Below are positions 46,378 to 56,934 of a DNA stretch of 64,000 nt, piece by piece; position 1 is the stretch's first letter; the number at the start of each line of letters is the position of its first letter. Below the pieces are notes generated by a model, which saw nothing but the letters and a program-made list of their open reading frames with translations, did no database searches and was not told the DNA's origin. Origin of the DNA: Cryptomeria japonica (taxonomy: Eukaryota; Streptophyta; Pinopsida; Cupressales; Cupressaceae); NCBI RefSeq assembly GCF_030272615.1, contig NC_081405.1:26490272-26554271 (forward strand). Direction: 5' to 3'. A program made the position numbers and the translations under genes.

Positions 46378-49300
46378 ATGAGTTGTACAACAATAAGCCC
46401 TACTTACACTATTCCCGTTAGACGAAGCCATAGAATTAAGTCCTTCCAAGGTTTAATTACTGAGGAGATGGAACCTAATTTGAATGGCCTTTTTAACGAG
46501 GACATGGGTAATTCCTCTAATCCTCTTAATGATGAAGAAGCTCTCCATGAGGTTTCTGTAGAACAACTTTCAAAATTGGATAACCAATTTGATGATTTTC
46601 GACAATGGATGTCTCAAGAATACCCTGATAGTGAAGCTCTTTCCTTAATTGAGGGTCTAAAACGTATGGTTCAAAGTGATAAGAATGGAGTTGATATTTT
46701 GCGTGGTATTGCACACATTGTGGATTCGAATTTGATGCCTATGAAGAGTTGTGCCGAAACTTTAGGTTATACACAACCTCCTACTCAAGTTAATCATTCT
46801 ATTCCTTTGACAACTCCTATTGCTAGTATACCTACTTTTACATCAAACATAATGACTACTTCAATACAAGACATTCCACCTACGATCACTAGTCATGGGG
46901 GCAATCCTTCTTCTTCAATCAACCCTCTTCCTTCATTCAATCCAACTTCTTCATTCATTCCTTCAATGAGTGTTCTTGTTATATCTCCACAAATAAACAC
47001 GACGCAAGGGGGCAATTCATTTAACCATTCCATTCCTCCTTGTAGTGTTCCTCCTTTCCAATCATCTCCTATGACTAACTATCATAGTGTCCCGCCACCT
47101 TACTCTCAATCAATACCTTCTTTCAATAACATAACACCTCCCTCACAATCTAACACGTCTAATATGAACTCTTCGACTGAAGCGACCATTAACAATCTTG
47201 CACAAACTGTCTCTTCTCTACAGCAACAAATTCCCTCTATGAATCAATCTAAGTTTAGTGTGCCCACATTTGATGTTGCGAGCCCACTTTATCTTGACAT
47301 TGTTCGAGCTATCCCCCCTAAACATGTTGAAATTCCGCATTTGGAGCTTTATAATGGTAAGGGTGATCCTCTAACACATGTTAAGACATTTCAAACAATA
47401 TGTACCAATTTTGCTTATGACCAAAGGTTGCTTGCAAAACTGTTTACTAGAACATTAAGAGATAAAGCCTTACAATGGTATTTCTCATTGCCTTCTTATT
47501 CTATTACTTCTTTCGAACAACTTGCAAATGCTTTTATTCAACAATTTCAAAACAATATAAGTCCTAAAGTTACTTTGATTGATTTAATGCATTGTAAACA
47601 AGGTGTAAAAGAAAAAGTGACTGATTTCATTGGTAGATATAAGCATTTGTATGCTCAAATTTATTTTCTACTACCTGACAATGATATTCAAAGAATCTTT
47701 ATTTCTAATTTACAAAAAGATATTAGCGAAAAACTTCTGTTTTCTGAGTTTACTTCTTTCCAACAGTTGTGCGCAACTCTTCACAATTATCAATTGACTG
47801 TAAGTCAAATGGAACAAGAAAATCCTATGGCTCCGAGTGATAAGGGTGATAGTAGTCAACAACCATTTGGGAAGTTTAAACCGACCAGAGAGTCAATTAA
47901 ATTCAATGAAAACATCATCAACAACAATGTGAATGCAGCATCAAGAGTGCCTCCTATTTCTAAGTTTTTCAAAAAAGAAAGAAAGTTTACTCCTTTGAAT
48001 GAATCATTACATAGTATTATGAATAAGTTATTGGAACAAAATGTGCTTACTCTTCCTCCTATAAAGCAAATAGATCCTGCAAAAATTAATTCACCCTATT
48101 TTGATAACAAATCTTTTTGTCAATTTCATCATCATCCTGGGCATGATACTGAAAAATGTTTTGCTTTAAAGGGTAAAATTCAAGATTTGATTGATAATAA
48201 TACTATCTCTGTTTCAAATGTGAATGATAAAGGCAACACATCTATAGCTCCTCCTAACCAAAATCTTTAGATTTTTACTGATCCATTACCTTCTCATACC
48301 TCTAATGTGATTGAGGCTAATGATTCCTCTTTCTCATCTTATAGTCTTGTGTCTATGACTCTGAATGTGATTAACTTTGTAGAGCAGCAGAAAATCCCTA
48401 GGGAACCTTCCATCACATTTGATTCCAGTGAAACTATCAGGACACCTGATGGTCCTTTATATATAGTTGCAAAAGTCAAGAATACACCTTGCCGTGGAGT
48501 GCTTATTGATCCTTCTTGCATGGTTAACGTCATTACTGAAGAATTTCTTTTTACTTTGCAATTGAATCAAGTAATCTATGACAAAACAAATGTGGTTGTG
48601 AAACTATTTGATGCATTTTCTTCTCCTTCAATTGGTTCTATTACATTACCTATTGAGGTCCATAACAAAGCCCTTGATGTGAGCTTTGCTATTATTCCAT
48701 CATCCGAACAATTTTGTGTGAAGCTAGGCTATCCTTGGCTATCTTCCATGAAAGCTATTGCTTCTCCTATTCACAAGTGTTTGAAAGTTCCCCATAATGG
48801 TGAAGTTGTTACTGTCAATCATAGTCTCTTTACACCAACTGAAAGAACTTCTAGCATTCCTATGGATTATTTTTGGCCTAAACAATTCCAATCTCTTCCA
48901 CCGCGAAGTGATCATCTTTTCAAATCTTATCAAAAGTGGAAAAAAGATATGATCCTATCTCTAAGTGAACCTAGAACACCCAAACTTGATATTCCTATCG
49001 TTCTTGAGAAGGAAGTTCTTCCTTTGAAAGATAAAACTAATGTCTTTCCTCAAGAAGATTCCCAACCTATCCCTACGAATGTGACTATGCCTATATCTAA
49101 TAAACTTCCTAAAGGTAGACCTATACCTCCTCGTCATGATGGACTTGGTCTCCTTCCTAAACCAAATATTCCTCCTTTATATGGAGCAGTTCCTCCTCCT
49201 TCCTCTTATAGAGAGAAGAGACCTGCCTCTTCTCCTATTATTCAACCTAAGAGACCACAACCTAAACACCCAAGTGATAAGGATGAGAACATTCCTCCTC

Positions 49301-49782
49301 CTCAATCTCCTCAACTTCCTACTAAGACTAGACGAAATCGTTCTGCACATGAACGCCGATGAAAGCGTCGTCTTAGAGCTCAGGCAGCTGCTTCTCAAAC
49401 TTTGCAATCCCCAAAAACACCTTTAGCCAGTATTATTCCATTTTCTCCTCAGCCGAAAATTGAGCCAAAATCTCCTAAACATAAGATGTATGATGGTCTT
49501 GATCCTGTGCGAGTTAAAGATCCTATTTTTATAAATCTTGATGATGATATAGATGAAAATGTTATTCATGATGAAAATGTTACACCTGTTCATTTTGATA
49601 GTGAATATGAATATGTTGATGTTGATAACCATTTATCTAATGAATTTTCTAAAGCACTTATCCTAGCTCCTAGACAAGAACAACGTGGCTCAGAACATGA
49701 ACATAGCCCTTGTTTGGATCTTGTGATAGCTCCATCTGCTGTGTTGGATGTTCCTCCTCTAGCATGTTTCCTACCTTCCTGA
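46378..49782 (+). pseudogene. gag: gag-protease ORF of element 4 (two stops)
   Basis: A single frame of about 1134 codons carries TAG at 48268 and TGA at 49360. The first 300 residues are Pro/Ser/Thr-rich. The gag core lies at about residues 320-460 (GKGDPLTHVKTFQTICTNF, DKALQWYFSLPSYSI, FIQQFQNNI). A C-x2-H-x4-H-x4-C knuckle follows (CQFHHHPGHDTEKC, 48118-48160). Protease-like sequence at 48480-48830 has VLIDPSCMVNVITEE, with DPS where the active site DSG or DGG is expected, so it may be inactive. The Pro-rich C-terminus ends without RT. The PHNGEVVTVNH segment matches the end of the protease in element 2. Confidence 0.85.
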
Positions 49783-50539
49783 AATATTGATTAGCAAGAT
49801 CAGGGGGTAGATGACGTGCTAGACTAGTTTCATTAGCATAGCCGACTCTCTCCTCCTCTCTTGATCTCTTTTGTTACTTCTTCTATGTGTTATTCTTATT
49901 CTTCTATTTGTTGTCCTTAGTGTTGTCTACTTGAGGATGATGCAAAACATTGAGATCTCTTTTGCTCTCTCTCATGTTGACTCAAAAGACACATGTGTTC
50001 CCTTCTTCTAGGTGACCTTCCTTGATTGGGGAATGAAGAACAATTATGCATACATACATATGATATACATGAATTATCATACAGCATACTGACCCCGAGG
50101 AAAGAAAAGTCACCTCGTGCTTTGTGTTTTGTGTCTATTATCCTTGGGCTTATCTCACACTTGGGGGCTAAATCCTTGTGATAGCGTGCTCCTTTCCCTT
50201 CTCATTTCTTATATGTATCACTACCTTAAAGAAATCACCCCCAGTGAGGCATGTGCGATCACTTTAACGTAGGGGGGCATACATCCCGTTCATATCTTTT
50301 CAAGATACTTGAAAATTTCTTGACAAATTTAGCTTTGCCTTGAAAATTTTTGATATCTTTCTTGCATGACTCATAGTGAGGGAACCTTACTACTGACAGT
50401 CATGGTTCTCCCTCGTGATCTTCCCTTTTACTTTGTCAATTGAATTCCTAAGAACCTTAGTCCACTAGGTGCTTGGTGTATATTGCCTCCTTGAAGTGGT
50501 GAAAGTTTTTCAATGTTGTTTCCTTGTACTTTACCGGAA
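49783..50539 (+). other. Non-coding 3' region of element 4
   Basis: No gene. GGGGGGCATAC at about 50272 matches the GGGGGCATA tract that lies upstream of the polypurine tract in elements 1-3. Confidence 0.55.
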
Positions 50540-50581
50540 GTATAAGCGTACGCTTATACTCCCACTAAAGTGGGGGCTAAA
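50540..50581 (+). promoter_or_regulatory. 20-bp palindrome, hairpin and polypurine tract, element 4
   Basis: GTATAAGCGTACGCTTATAC (50540-50559) is a perfect palindrome. CCCACT-AA-AGTGGG (50561-50574) overlaps the tract AGTGGGGGCTAAA (50569-50581), which abuts the 3' LTR. Confidence 0.8.
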
Positions 50582-51838
50582 TGTAGCATCCTAAAATTGT
50601 GACACTTGCAATTTCAACTGCATTTGGGTCTTCACGATGGCGGCGCAATGTTGAACCTGAATGGAGACCCCGAAACCTGCTTGTGACATCAAAAACTACA
50701 TTTTTCTGCACCTTGGCATGATCCCTCCTTGCACCCTGCTATCCCGGGAGGTGGGACCATGGTGCCCAATGCCCTAGTCCTTCAGGACTAGGGCACCCAG
50801 TGCCCTGGTCCCCCAGGACCATGGCGCCCAACGCCCTGGTCCCTGGCCCTATTTTGGGCCCGGTCTCCTTTTGGGCATCAGGTCTTGAAGTTTGCAAATT
50901 GGAAAATATTGTTTCGAGGTCGGCCTAAGGTTGGGAAAATCAGTCTATCAGCCCTGATTGACAAGTATATAAACTACTTTTCCTCTCCTAGAAAGGGAGG
51001 GAAAAAGGACATATGTGAGCAAAAGGTGGAAGCGATATTAAAACATTCAAGCATTCAAGCATTCCTTCAAGCAATTGAGTATTCTAAGTCTCCATTCAAG
51101 GCTAAGTGTTGCATTCAAGACAAGGATTCAACCATTGAAGAGGAGATCACATACAACATACAACATACTACATACATTACACCTTCGCATGTAAGAATAC
51201 AAACATTCTTACAACAAGGTATCGGTACTTGTTTACATTACAAACATTTACATTTACAGCATTCTCATTTCTTGGTTAATTCCAAAACTGGGGTTTGACC
51301 TAAAGGCAAACCCCTCATCCCTAACCCCCCAATCGTCCTCTCTTTTCTATGTGTAGGTTGCAGGTACGCGGCTGTAATTGAAGATCTGGAATCCTTGTGC
51401 AGAGACAAACAGATCCACCTTCGTTTCGCGGATTTTTTGGAGGACCGTGTGCACGTCAGGCACCATCGTCTCGTCAACTTTCGCTCAAATTTGCAGAACA
51501 GCACCGTCTCGACATTTTACTGCTAATTCCAGGTCCGCAACTTCATCCCATATCCCTATTTCTATTTATAAATGAATCTTTCCTACTTTACATGCATTCC
51601 TAGTTCAATCATTCTATCTACATTTCTTTACAAAAGAGGGTATCCTTGATGTCTTAACCCTTGAAACTCATTTAGAATCCAATCCTGCATTGTGTGGGAT
51701 TGGTTCTTGTGGGTTTCAACCCCTCTTTTGAATGTAAAGTCCCTCCTAAGTGAAAACCATCAACCCTAGTGACCTCCCTTCTCTCTCCTCAGAGTTGGGG
51801 AGGGGAGAACGACTAGGGTTCGATTTTTCTGCTTTACA
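50582..51838 (+). repeat. 3' LTR of element 4
   Basis: 1257 bp, 62 bp longer than the 5' LTR. The single GGACC...GGTCC inverted repeat of the 5' copy is expanded here to three related units (50755-50854). The rest is closely similar. Confidence 0.92.
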
Positions 51839-51843
51839 AAAGG

Positions 51844-51983
51844 TAAGGACAAGACTCCTTATGAATATTGCTATGGTAGATCACCTGATGTTAGTTATTT
51901 CAGAATATTTGGAAGCAAATATTTTATTAAGAGAGGTGATTATATCAGCAAATTTGAGGCTAAAAGTGATTAAGGTATATTTA
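51844..51983 (+). pseudogene. Copia-A integrase, right part
   Basis: Resumes the frame broken by element 4: KTPYEYCYGRSPDVSYFRIF, then KFEAKSD, TAA, GIF. These are the end-of-integrase motifs of Ty1/copia (TPYE.W.G..P, FG.K). It stops at 51983, where a new LTR begins. Confidence 0.8.
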
Positions 51984-52500
51984 TGTTGGCATTCTGCACT
52001 CAGATGAGAATAGTTGATGTTGTCATTGATGGCAACTAACTGGTAACATGGTTCACAACTTAAACTGACAACAAACATCATCTACCAGCATTGATGGGCA
52101 CAACAAGATTATTCTCACTAGCACCCAGTCTACACCAACAAAAGATCTTACTAGCACCCCAGCCAACATGGAAATTATATTATTTTGTCATTTTATAGGT
52201 CATTTTGTAAGTGATAGGTATGCAAAATATGTATAGGTAATTAATGCAAGTGGTATATGAGAGCAAATATCTGTATATGTATTTTGATGAGCAAATAAGA
52301 GCAAAGCAAAGCGAAGAAAGGTTTATGGAAAAGGTATTTGACAGAGCTTAAACTGATACTGAGTCAAGCCTTGTAGATGCTGATGCCCTCCTCAATGGCA
52401 CAATATTAGCTTAAGATCAAAGAACACAAAATCACAAGATGTTAGAGTTAATCAATCAAAAACTGAAACAATGAAGGCATTCCAAAAGAGACACTAAAAG
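51984..52500 (+). mobile_element. Copia-B: LTR start fragment inserted in copia-A
   Basis: TGTTGGCATTCTGC followed by GTTGTCATTGATGGCAAC resembles the copia-A LTR start (TGTTGGTATTTGC, GTTATCATTGATGTCAGTT). It interrupts the integrase at the GIF codons. The right edge is hidden by element 3 and is approximate. No further copia sequence was recognised. Confidence 0.5.
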
Positions 52501-53818
52501 AAACATGCTAAATATATCTAATAAATAGAACAAATGATCATGAGACATCTCCAACTGCCTCTTAGCATGGCCTTAGCTTCTTCTCCCTTGTTCCTCTCCT
52601 CTCCAAGTTCCAAAATAGTGTAGCTCTCAGCAGCTTTTTGCACTATGGATGCTTATGGAGGATTGAGATTTGTATAATAGCTCCAAATATGAAATGAAAA
52701 GCTAATAGTAATGCTAAAATGATGTATTTTAACTAAAAAGACAAGATTTAGTTATGCTATGCTAAAATGCTCTCTAAAATGGCTATAGTCTAAATGCTTA
52801 CAAGTTTTCAGGATCTGGATTATGAAGGAATGGGCTCTATTTATAGGAAAAATGGAGCAATGGATGGCCAGGATTGAAAGGTTTAATCAAGGGTCAAGCT
52901 TGAAAGTTGGGGATCCATGTGCACAATTTGCACCAATAAAATAGTGACAAGTGTCAACATAGGATTGGGTTGAAAGAAGAGGTTGGAGGCATTAAAGGCC
53001 TGAGAAGACCTCATAGTTATCTAAAGACTAAGGGTCAAGCCTAAGTTAGGATTACCCACTGAATTAGGAGTTAATCCCAGGATAAACCTTTGTGCAAATG
53101 ATTAAGAGATAATCATGGTCAAAGTATTAAATGCTTGATGAGACCTTTGTGGTTGGGTAGAGGTTGAGTCAAACAAATGTTTTAACCATGTGGGAGGGTT
53201 GAATTAACCATTAATGGTTATTGGAGACTTTGGGGAATTAAGTGGTTGAAAGTTGGAAGCCTTTAATGGTTTTCAAAGACTTTGGGGTTTTTGGTGGTTG
53301 AAGGTTGAAAACCTTCAATGGTTATCCAAGACTTTGGGCCATTTGAGAAGTGACTCCATTTTGCTTAGGAATGTGACAATAATTAGGGGATGGATTAAGC
53401 TAATTAGGAAGGGGTTAGAAGAATCTAGAAGGGGATTAGATTTTGCAAGTGGATTTGGTGGGTGAGGGAAAATAGGATTTTATTAAAATAAAAATTCATT
53501 TATTTCAATATGTGTGCAAGTTGCATTTGTAGGAAAATGCAAGTGGGGGGGGTTTTAAAATGATTTAAATAAATGTTAATTTATTTAAAAGAGGAAAAGG
53601 GGGATTTAATTAAATAAATTGATTTTATTTATTTAATTGATTGGAATTTGGTTTAATGAATTAATTAAAATAAATTGAATAATTTATTTAATTAATAGAA
53701 GAATGTTTGGGGATGAATTAATTAAATATTAATTTAATTAACTGGTGGCTAGTGGATTTTTAATCAAATAAATACGAAATATTCATTTAATTAAAATGGA
53801 CAGATTTATGTGACTACA
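52500..53818 (-). repeat. 3' LTR of element 3
   Basis: The right end, GTGACTACA at 53818, is the reverse complement of the LTR start TGTAGTCAC. A minus-strand TATA box CTATAAATAG lies at 52837-52846. AT-rich TTAATTAA-type blocks sit near the right end, as in the other LTRs. The left boundary is set by analogy (300-370 bp beyond the TATA box) because the partner LTR is not in the window. Confidence 0.65.
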
Positions 53819-53971
53819 TTTGCCCCTCTTTGAGACGGTGCAGTTTATCGCGTCGTTTCAAAGAAAGAAAAACTGGTGTGAAGAAATGCCCCATAAAAAT
53901 GTTAATTTAATGGGTGGTATGCCCCCTCGAGAGATGGGCCGGAAATTTTTGAAAAATCGAGCGATCTCTCG
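53819..53971 (-). promoter_or_regulatory. Conserved 3' stem-loops and polypurine tract, element 3
   Basis: On the minus strand: distal stem CGAGAGAT (53971-53964) with ATCTCTCG (53935-53928), then AGGGGGCATA. The proximal stem is TTTGAAACG (53862-53854) with CGTCTCAAA (53837-53829), then AAAGAGGGGCAAA directly before the LTR. Compared with element 2, the A-T pair at the stem end is replaced by G-C on both sides. Confidence 0.8.
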
Positions 53972-54127
53972 AAAAAGAATGAAAATTGGCAGGGTGGTGG
54001 AATAGAAGAAATTAGGTATACTAGGGAAAAATAGAAGAAATTGGGGAAACATGGAGAAATGGGGGGCTCGGGAAGTTCACGGGGACCACGGCGATGAGCA
54101 GGGCGAAGTTACGGTGACGTCGGGGGG
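53972..54127 (+). other. Upstream region of the element 3 PMD gene
   Basis: G-rich sequence with no frame of its own. It leads into the TATA box at 54128. Confidence 0.4.
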
Positions 54128-54134
54128 TATAAAT
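54128..54134 (+). promoter_or_regulatory. TATA box of the element 3 PMD gene
   Basis: TATAAAT in a G-rich setting, 103 nt before the ATG at 54231. The comparable gene in element 2 has its TATA-like box 94 nt upstream. Confidence 0.65.
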
Positions 54135-54305
54135 GGGGTGAAAGGGGTGAAAACAGGATCATTTGTGACCGCGACCAGTTGAAAACGATAGCTCTGACAG
54201 TGACATTTGGAGGAGCAAGGAGGAGCTACGATGCCGTTTCCGATCACCGAGCACCGATTTGAGCGAGTGCGACGATTCCAGCGCCCAGCCGACTATGGAC
54301 CAGTG

Positions 54306-55034
54306 GTACGCAAATTCGAAAACTGACTTTTTATGCATTTTTGGTATGTTTTTAGCTAAGTCCAAGTCAAGTCGGAGCAAGAGCGCTGGAACTATGTTTT
54401 TAGCGCTTTTGCTCCATAAATTAGCGCCATTGTACCGTAATAGCGCTTTTGTAGGCTAGTTGTAGCGCTTTTGAATGGTTTTAGCGCTTTGGTAGGCAAG
54501 TTTGAGCGCTGTTGATAAATTAGCGCTACTGCAGGGTCAATTGAGCGCTATTGATGTGTAATAGCGCTATTGTAGAGTGTTTTTAGCGCCTTTGTTTTTG
54601 TAGCGCTATGGTGTAGCTAATTGTGCGCTATTGTCTTTTAATAGCGCTATTGTGGAGTGGTTTTAGCGCTTTCGTTTTTGTAGCGCTATTGGATGGCTGT
54701 TTGAGCGCTATTGACATTGTTGTAGCGCTATTGTTCAGAATGAGCGCTTTTGCTTTAGGGTACAAGATGCCCCAGTTTCGGACAAAACAAATCTCCTGAT
54801 ACCTTAACGATTGATGGATGACGAGGTGAAGTGGGAGTTTTTTTGAACCATAGCAGCCCGATGAGACTTAGGTCATTTAGGAGAAATGCTTGTTGAAGTC
54901 TAGGCGGCCATGATTGCTTACCTGTTGAGACTCGAAGATACTTGATCAAAGTATCTGATGATAGTCTAGGTTTAAACTTAAGAAAGTTTGATAACAAAAC
55001 AACTGATGGTGTTTGGATGAACGTCTATGTGCAG
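54306..55034 (+). other. Intron of the element 3 PMD gene
   Basis: 729 bp from GTACGC to TGCAG. It contains the 19-copy AGCGCT array in its first half and little else. The position and phase match the intron in element 2. Confidence 0.7.
54381..54752 (+). repeat. Phased AGCGCTATTG array in the PMD intron of element 3
   Basis: Nineteen copies, mostly TAGCGCTATTG, TAGCGCTTTTG or GAGCGCTATTG, starting near 54381, 54401, 54422, 54441, 54463, 54482, 54503, 54521, 54543, 54562, 54583, 54601, 54624, 54642, 54663, 54681, 54703, 54723 and 54741. The mean step is 20 bp (range 18-23). Only the motif is conserved; spacers differ. The core AGCGCT is a palindrome with a central CpG. Confidence 0.9.
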
Positions 55035-56222
55035 GAGGATCTACGCGTGTTGCAGTTACGCGAGCGCCACCCTGCGACACAGGGGTTGCGAGATCGTTTG
55101 ACTCAGATCGAGATAGATTGTATTGCGGCTACTGGGCTCTATGAGGTGATGCATATGCCCGTGATTCGGATGAATCACGGCCTGATTACAGCTTTAGCAG
55201 AGCGATGGCATAGTGAGACATGCACGTTCCATCTGGCTCAGGGCGAGATGACGGTGACTTTGGAGGACGTGTGGCGTATTCTTCGGATTCCGATTCGAGG
55301 GCAGCTGGTGACGTATGATCGATCCTGGGGGACAGTGTCTTGCCAGAGGATTTTTGACGAGGACGTATTCATTGATGATGGGTCGATTGCCTGGGAGGAT
55401 ATAGCGGCACTATATGAGCCCCTTCCAGCAGTATTGTCAGGGATCGTGGGAGGGCTTCTGTGTCCAGACAGGCGGTCACATGGATTGGCGGTCGGATGGG
55501 GACAGGTTATTGAGATGATGGTGACAGAGGGGACCCGATATGCCTGGGGGCCGTGCGTATTAGCTCACATGTATCAGGAGTTACACGAGGTAGTGTACAG
55601 AGGGCGGGGGTCTCTAGCAGTGGGCATGACGTTGCTGCATGTGTGGGCATGGGAGCACCTACCAGTGACTCGACCAGTGAGTCTGAGATTTCGAGCCGTG
55701 GACCAGCCCTATATGTTTATGTATAGTGGTATGATGAGCCAGCCCCACTTGGGGAAGCTAGAGTGGTGGAGGCGAGCATTAGATGACCTAGATGCAGTGA
55801 TCTGGCGGCCATACTTGGAGTGTGAGCCATGGGAGGATGATGCGGAGGCACTACCTTATGTCTTCATGACCCGATTCCTCATTGGGAGGACCTCTTATCA
55901 CGTAGAGAGACAGGTGCTAGGACGGGTGATGAGGCAGTTTGGACGGCAGCAGGGTCTGCCGAGCGGATCGGGAGAGTATGCTCGAGTGATTCGAGAGCGG
56001 TATGCATGGGGTCCAGTGCTACCGTATGATCAGGCATTGGCAGAGTTCCGGACATTGCAGGCGAGGCCATGGGATCTATGACCGAGGGTCGTTGATGCAG
56101 GGGTTACAGCAGAGTATACCCAGTATCAGGCGGCGCACCCGATCCGACGGATATCAGATCCAGCGGAGCCGATCCCAGCGTTTGAGGATGAGAGGGGATG
56201 AGGACGGAGAGGAGGGCGAGGA

Positions 56223-56310
56223 GGAGGGGATGGAGGAGGAGGAGGAGGTGGAGGAGGAGGAGGAGGTGGTGGAGGAGGAGGAGGAGGAGGTGGAGGAGGT
56301 TTGCGGATGC
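56223..56310 (+). repeat. (GGA)n microsatellite in PMD exon 2
   Basis: About 85 bp of GGA and GGT triplets, a likely site of length change. It lies in the region where the gene frame is lost. Element 2 has an Asp/Gly-coding tract here. Confidence 0.9.
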
Positions 56311-56934
56311 CGAGACCGCGGAGAGGGAGAGGGGGACTACCTCTGTAGATATCACAGGGACCGTTGATGCAGGGAGGAGTGCAGCTGAGTGGGAGGGGGA
56401 TGGAGAGAGAGATCCCGATGGATACAGGTGCAGGAGAGGGTGGTGCAGGGGAGTGTGGTGCAGGGGAGGGACCTAGTGGAGGGGGTGATAGCAGCTAGAG
56501 ATGTGCAGCTATTTGCACGTGAGGCAGAGCTGACAGTGGTGCTGCGGGAGAGAGATACTGCGGTGGAGAGTTTAGCGGAGCTGCAGGAGAGAGTCCGGAC
56601 TGGTGCGCAGGGGCCGTCAGGGGAGATTATGAGAGAGATACGGCAAGCACAGGCGGAGATAGAGTACTGGCGTGGGTTATATGACCAGGTGGTACCGATT
56701 AGCCAGCGAGCTCTCAGCTATACCCAGATGCGGCAGGCCAGATCCGAGCGATCACAGAGGATGCAGAGCAGTGGGGGAGTGATGGGTCCTTTACGGCAGG
56801 ATAGATCAGGAGATGCAGGAGGGAGTGGGGGTTCGATGAGGCCTCCATGGAGGGATGGATCAGGTGGTGCCGGTACTAGCGGTGGAGCAGGTAGGGGTGG
56901 GGCAGGTACAGCATCTGGCCAGAGCGGCATCTGA

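Larger units (their letters stand above)
44008..51838 (+). mobile_element. Element 4: gag-protease LTR retrotransposon without RT
   Basis: LTRs at 44008-45202 and 50582-51838 (TGTAGC...CTTTACA), flanked by TSD AAAGG (44003-44007 and 51839-51843), inside the integrase of copia-A. The interior has a primer-like site, a leader with hairpin repeats, one gag-protease ORF with two stops, an 800-bp tail with strong palindromes, and a polypurine tract. No RT, RNase H or integrase exists, so it must be mobilised in trans. Gag is of the same type as that of element 2. Confidence 0.92.
54231..56934 (+). pseudogene. PMD gene of element 3 (antisense to its pol), two exons, broken
   Basis: Exon 1 is 54231-54305 (MPFPITEHRF to YGPV), with donor GTACGC. 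The intron is 54306-55034. Exon 2 starts at 55035 with GAG after TGTGCAG. Exon 1 matches element 2 (HRFERVRRFQRPA against HRFDRVCQFQRPA). The PMD core ALAERWHSETCTFHLAQGEM is followed by LEDVWRILRIPI; later come YAWGPCVLAHMYQELHEVVY and VIWRPYLECEPW. A TGA at 56079 sits where element 2 has Trp. Beyond a GGA-repeat tract (56223-56310) the frame shifts, and a coiled-coil and Gly-rich tail (EIEYWRGLYDQV, SSGGVMGP) aligns with the tail of element 2, ending at 56934. The ATG at 54942 lies in the intron and is not the start. Confidence 0.85.

Noticed and set aside
54942-55034. ATG at 54942 as the start of the PMD protein
   Set aside because: The residues before 55035 match nothing in the element 2 protein, while an acceptor at 55034 and a conserved upstream exon explain the N-terminus better.
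56198-56476. Arg-rich and Glu-rich frames over the GGA tract as separate proteins
   Set aside because: All three frames over a GGA repeat stay open. Only the PMD exon gives homology.
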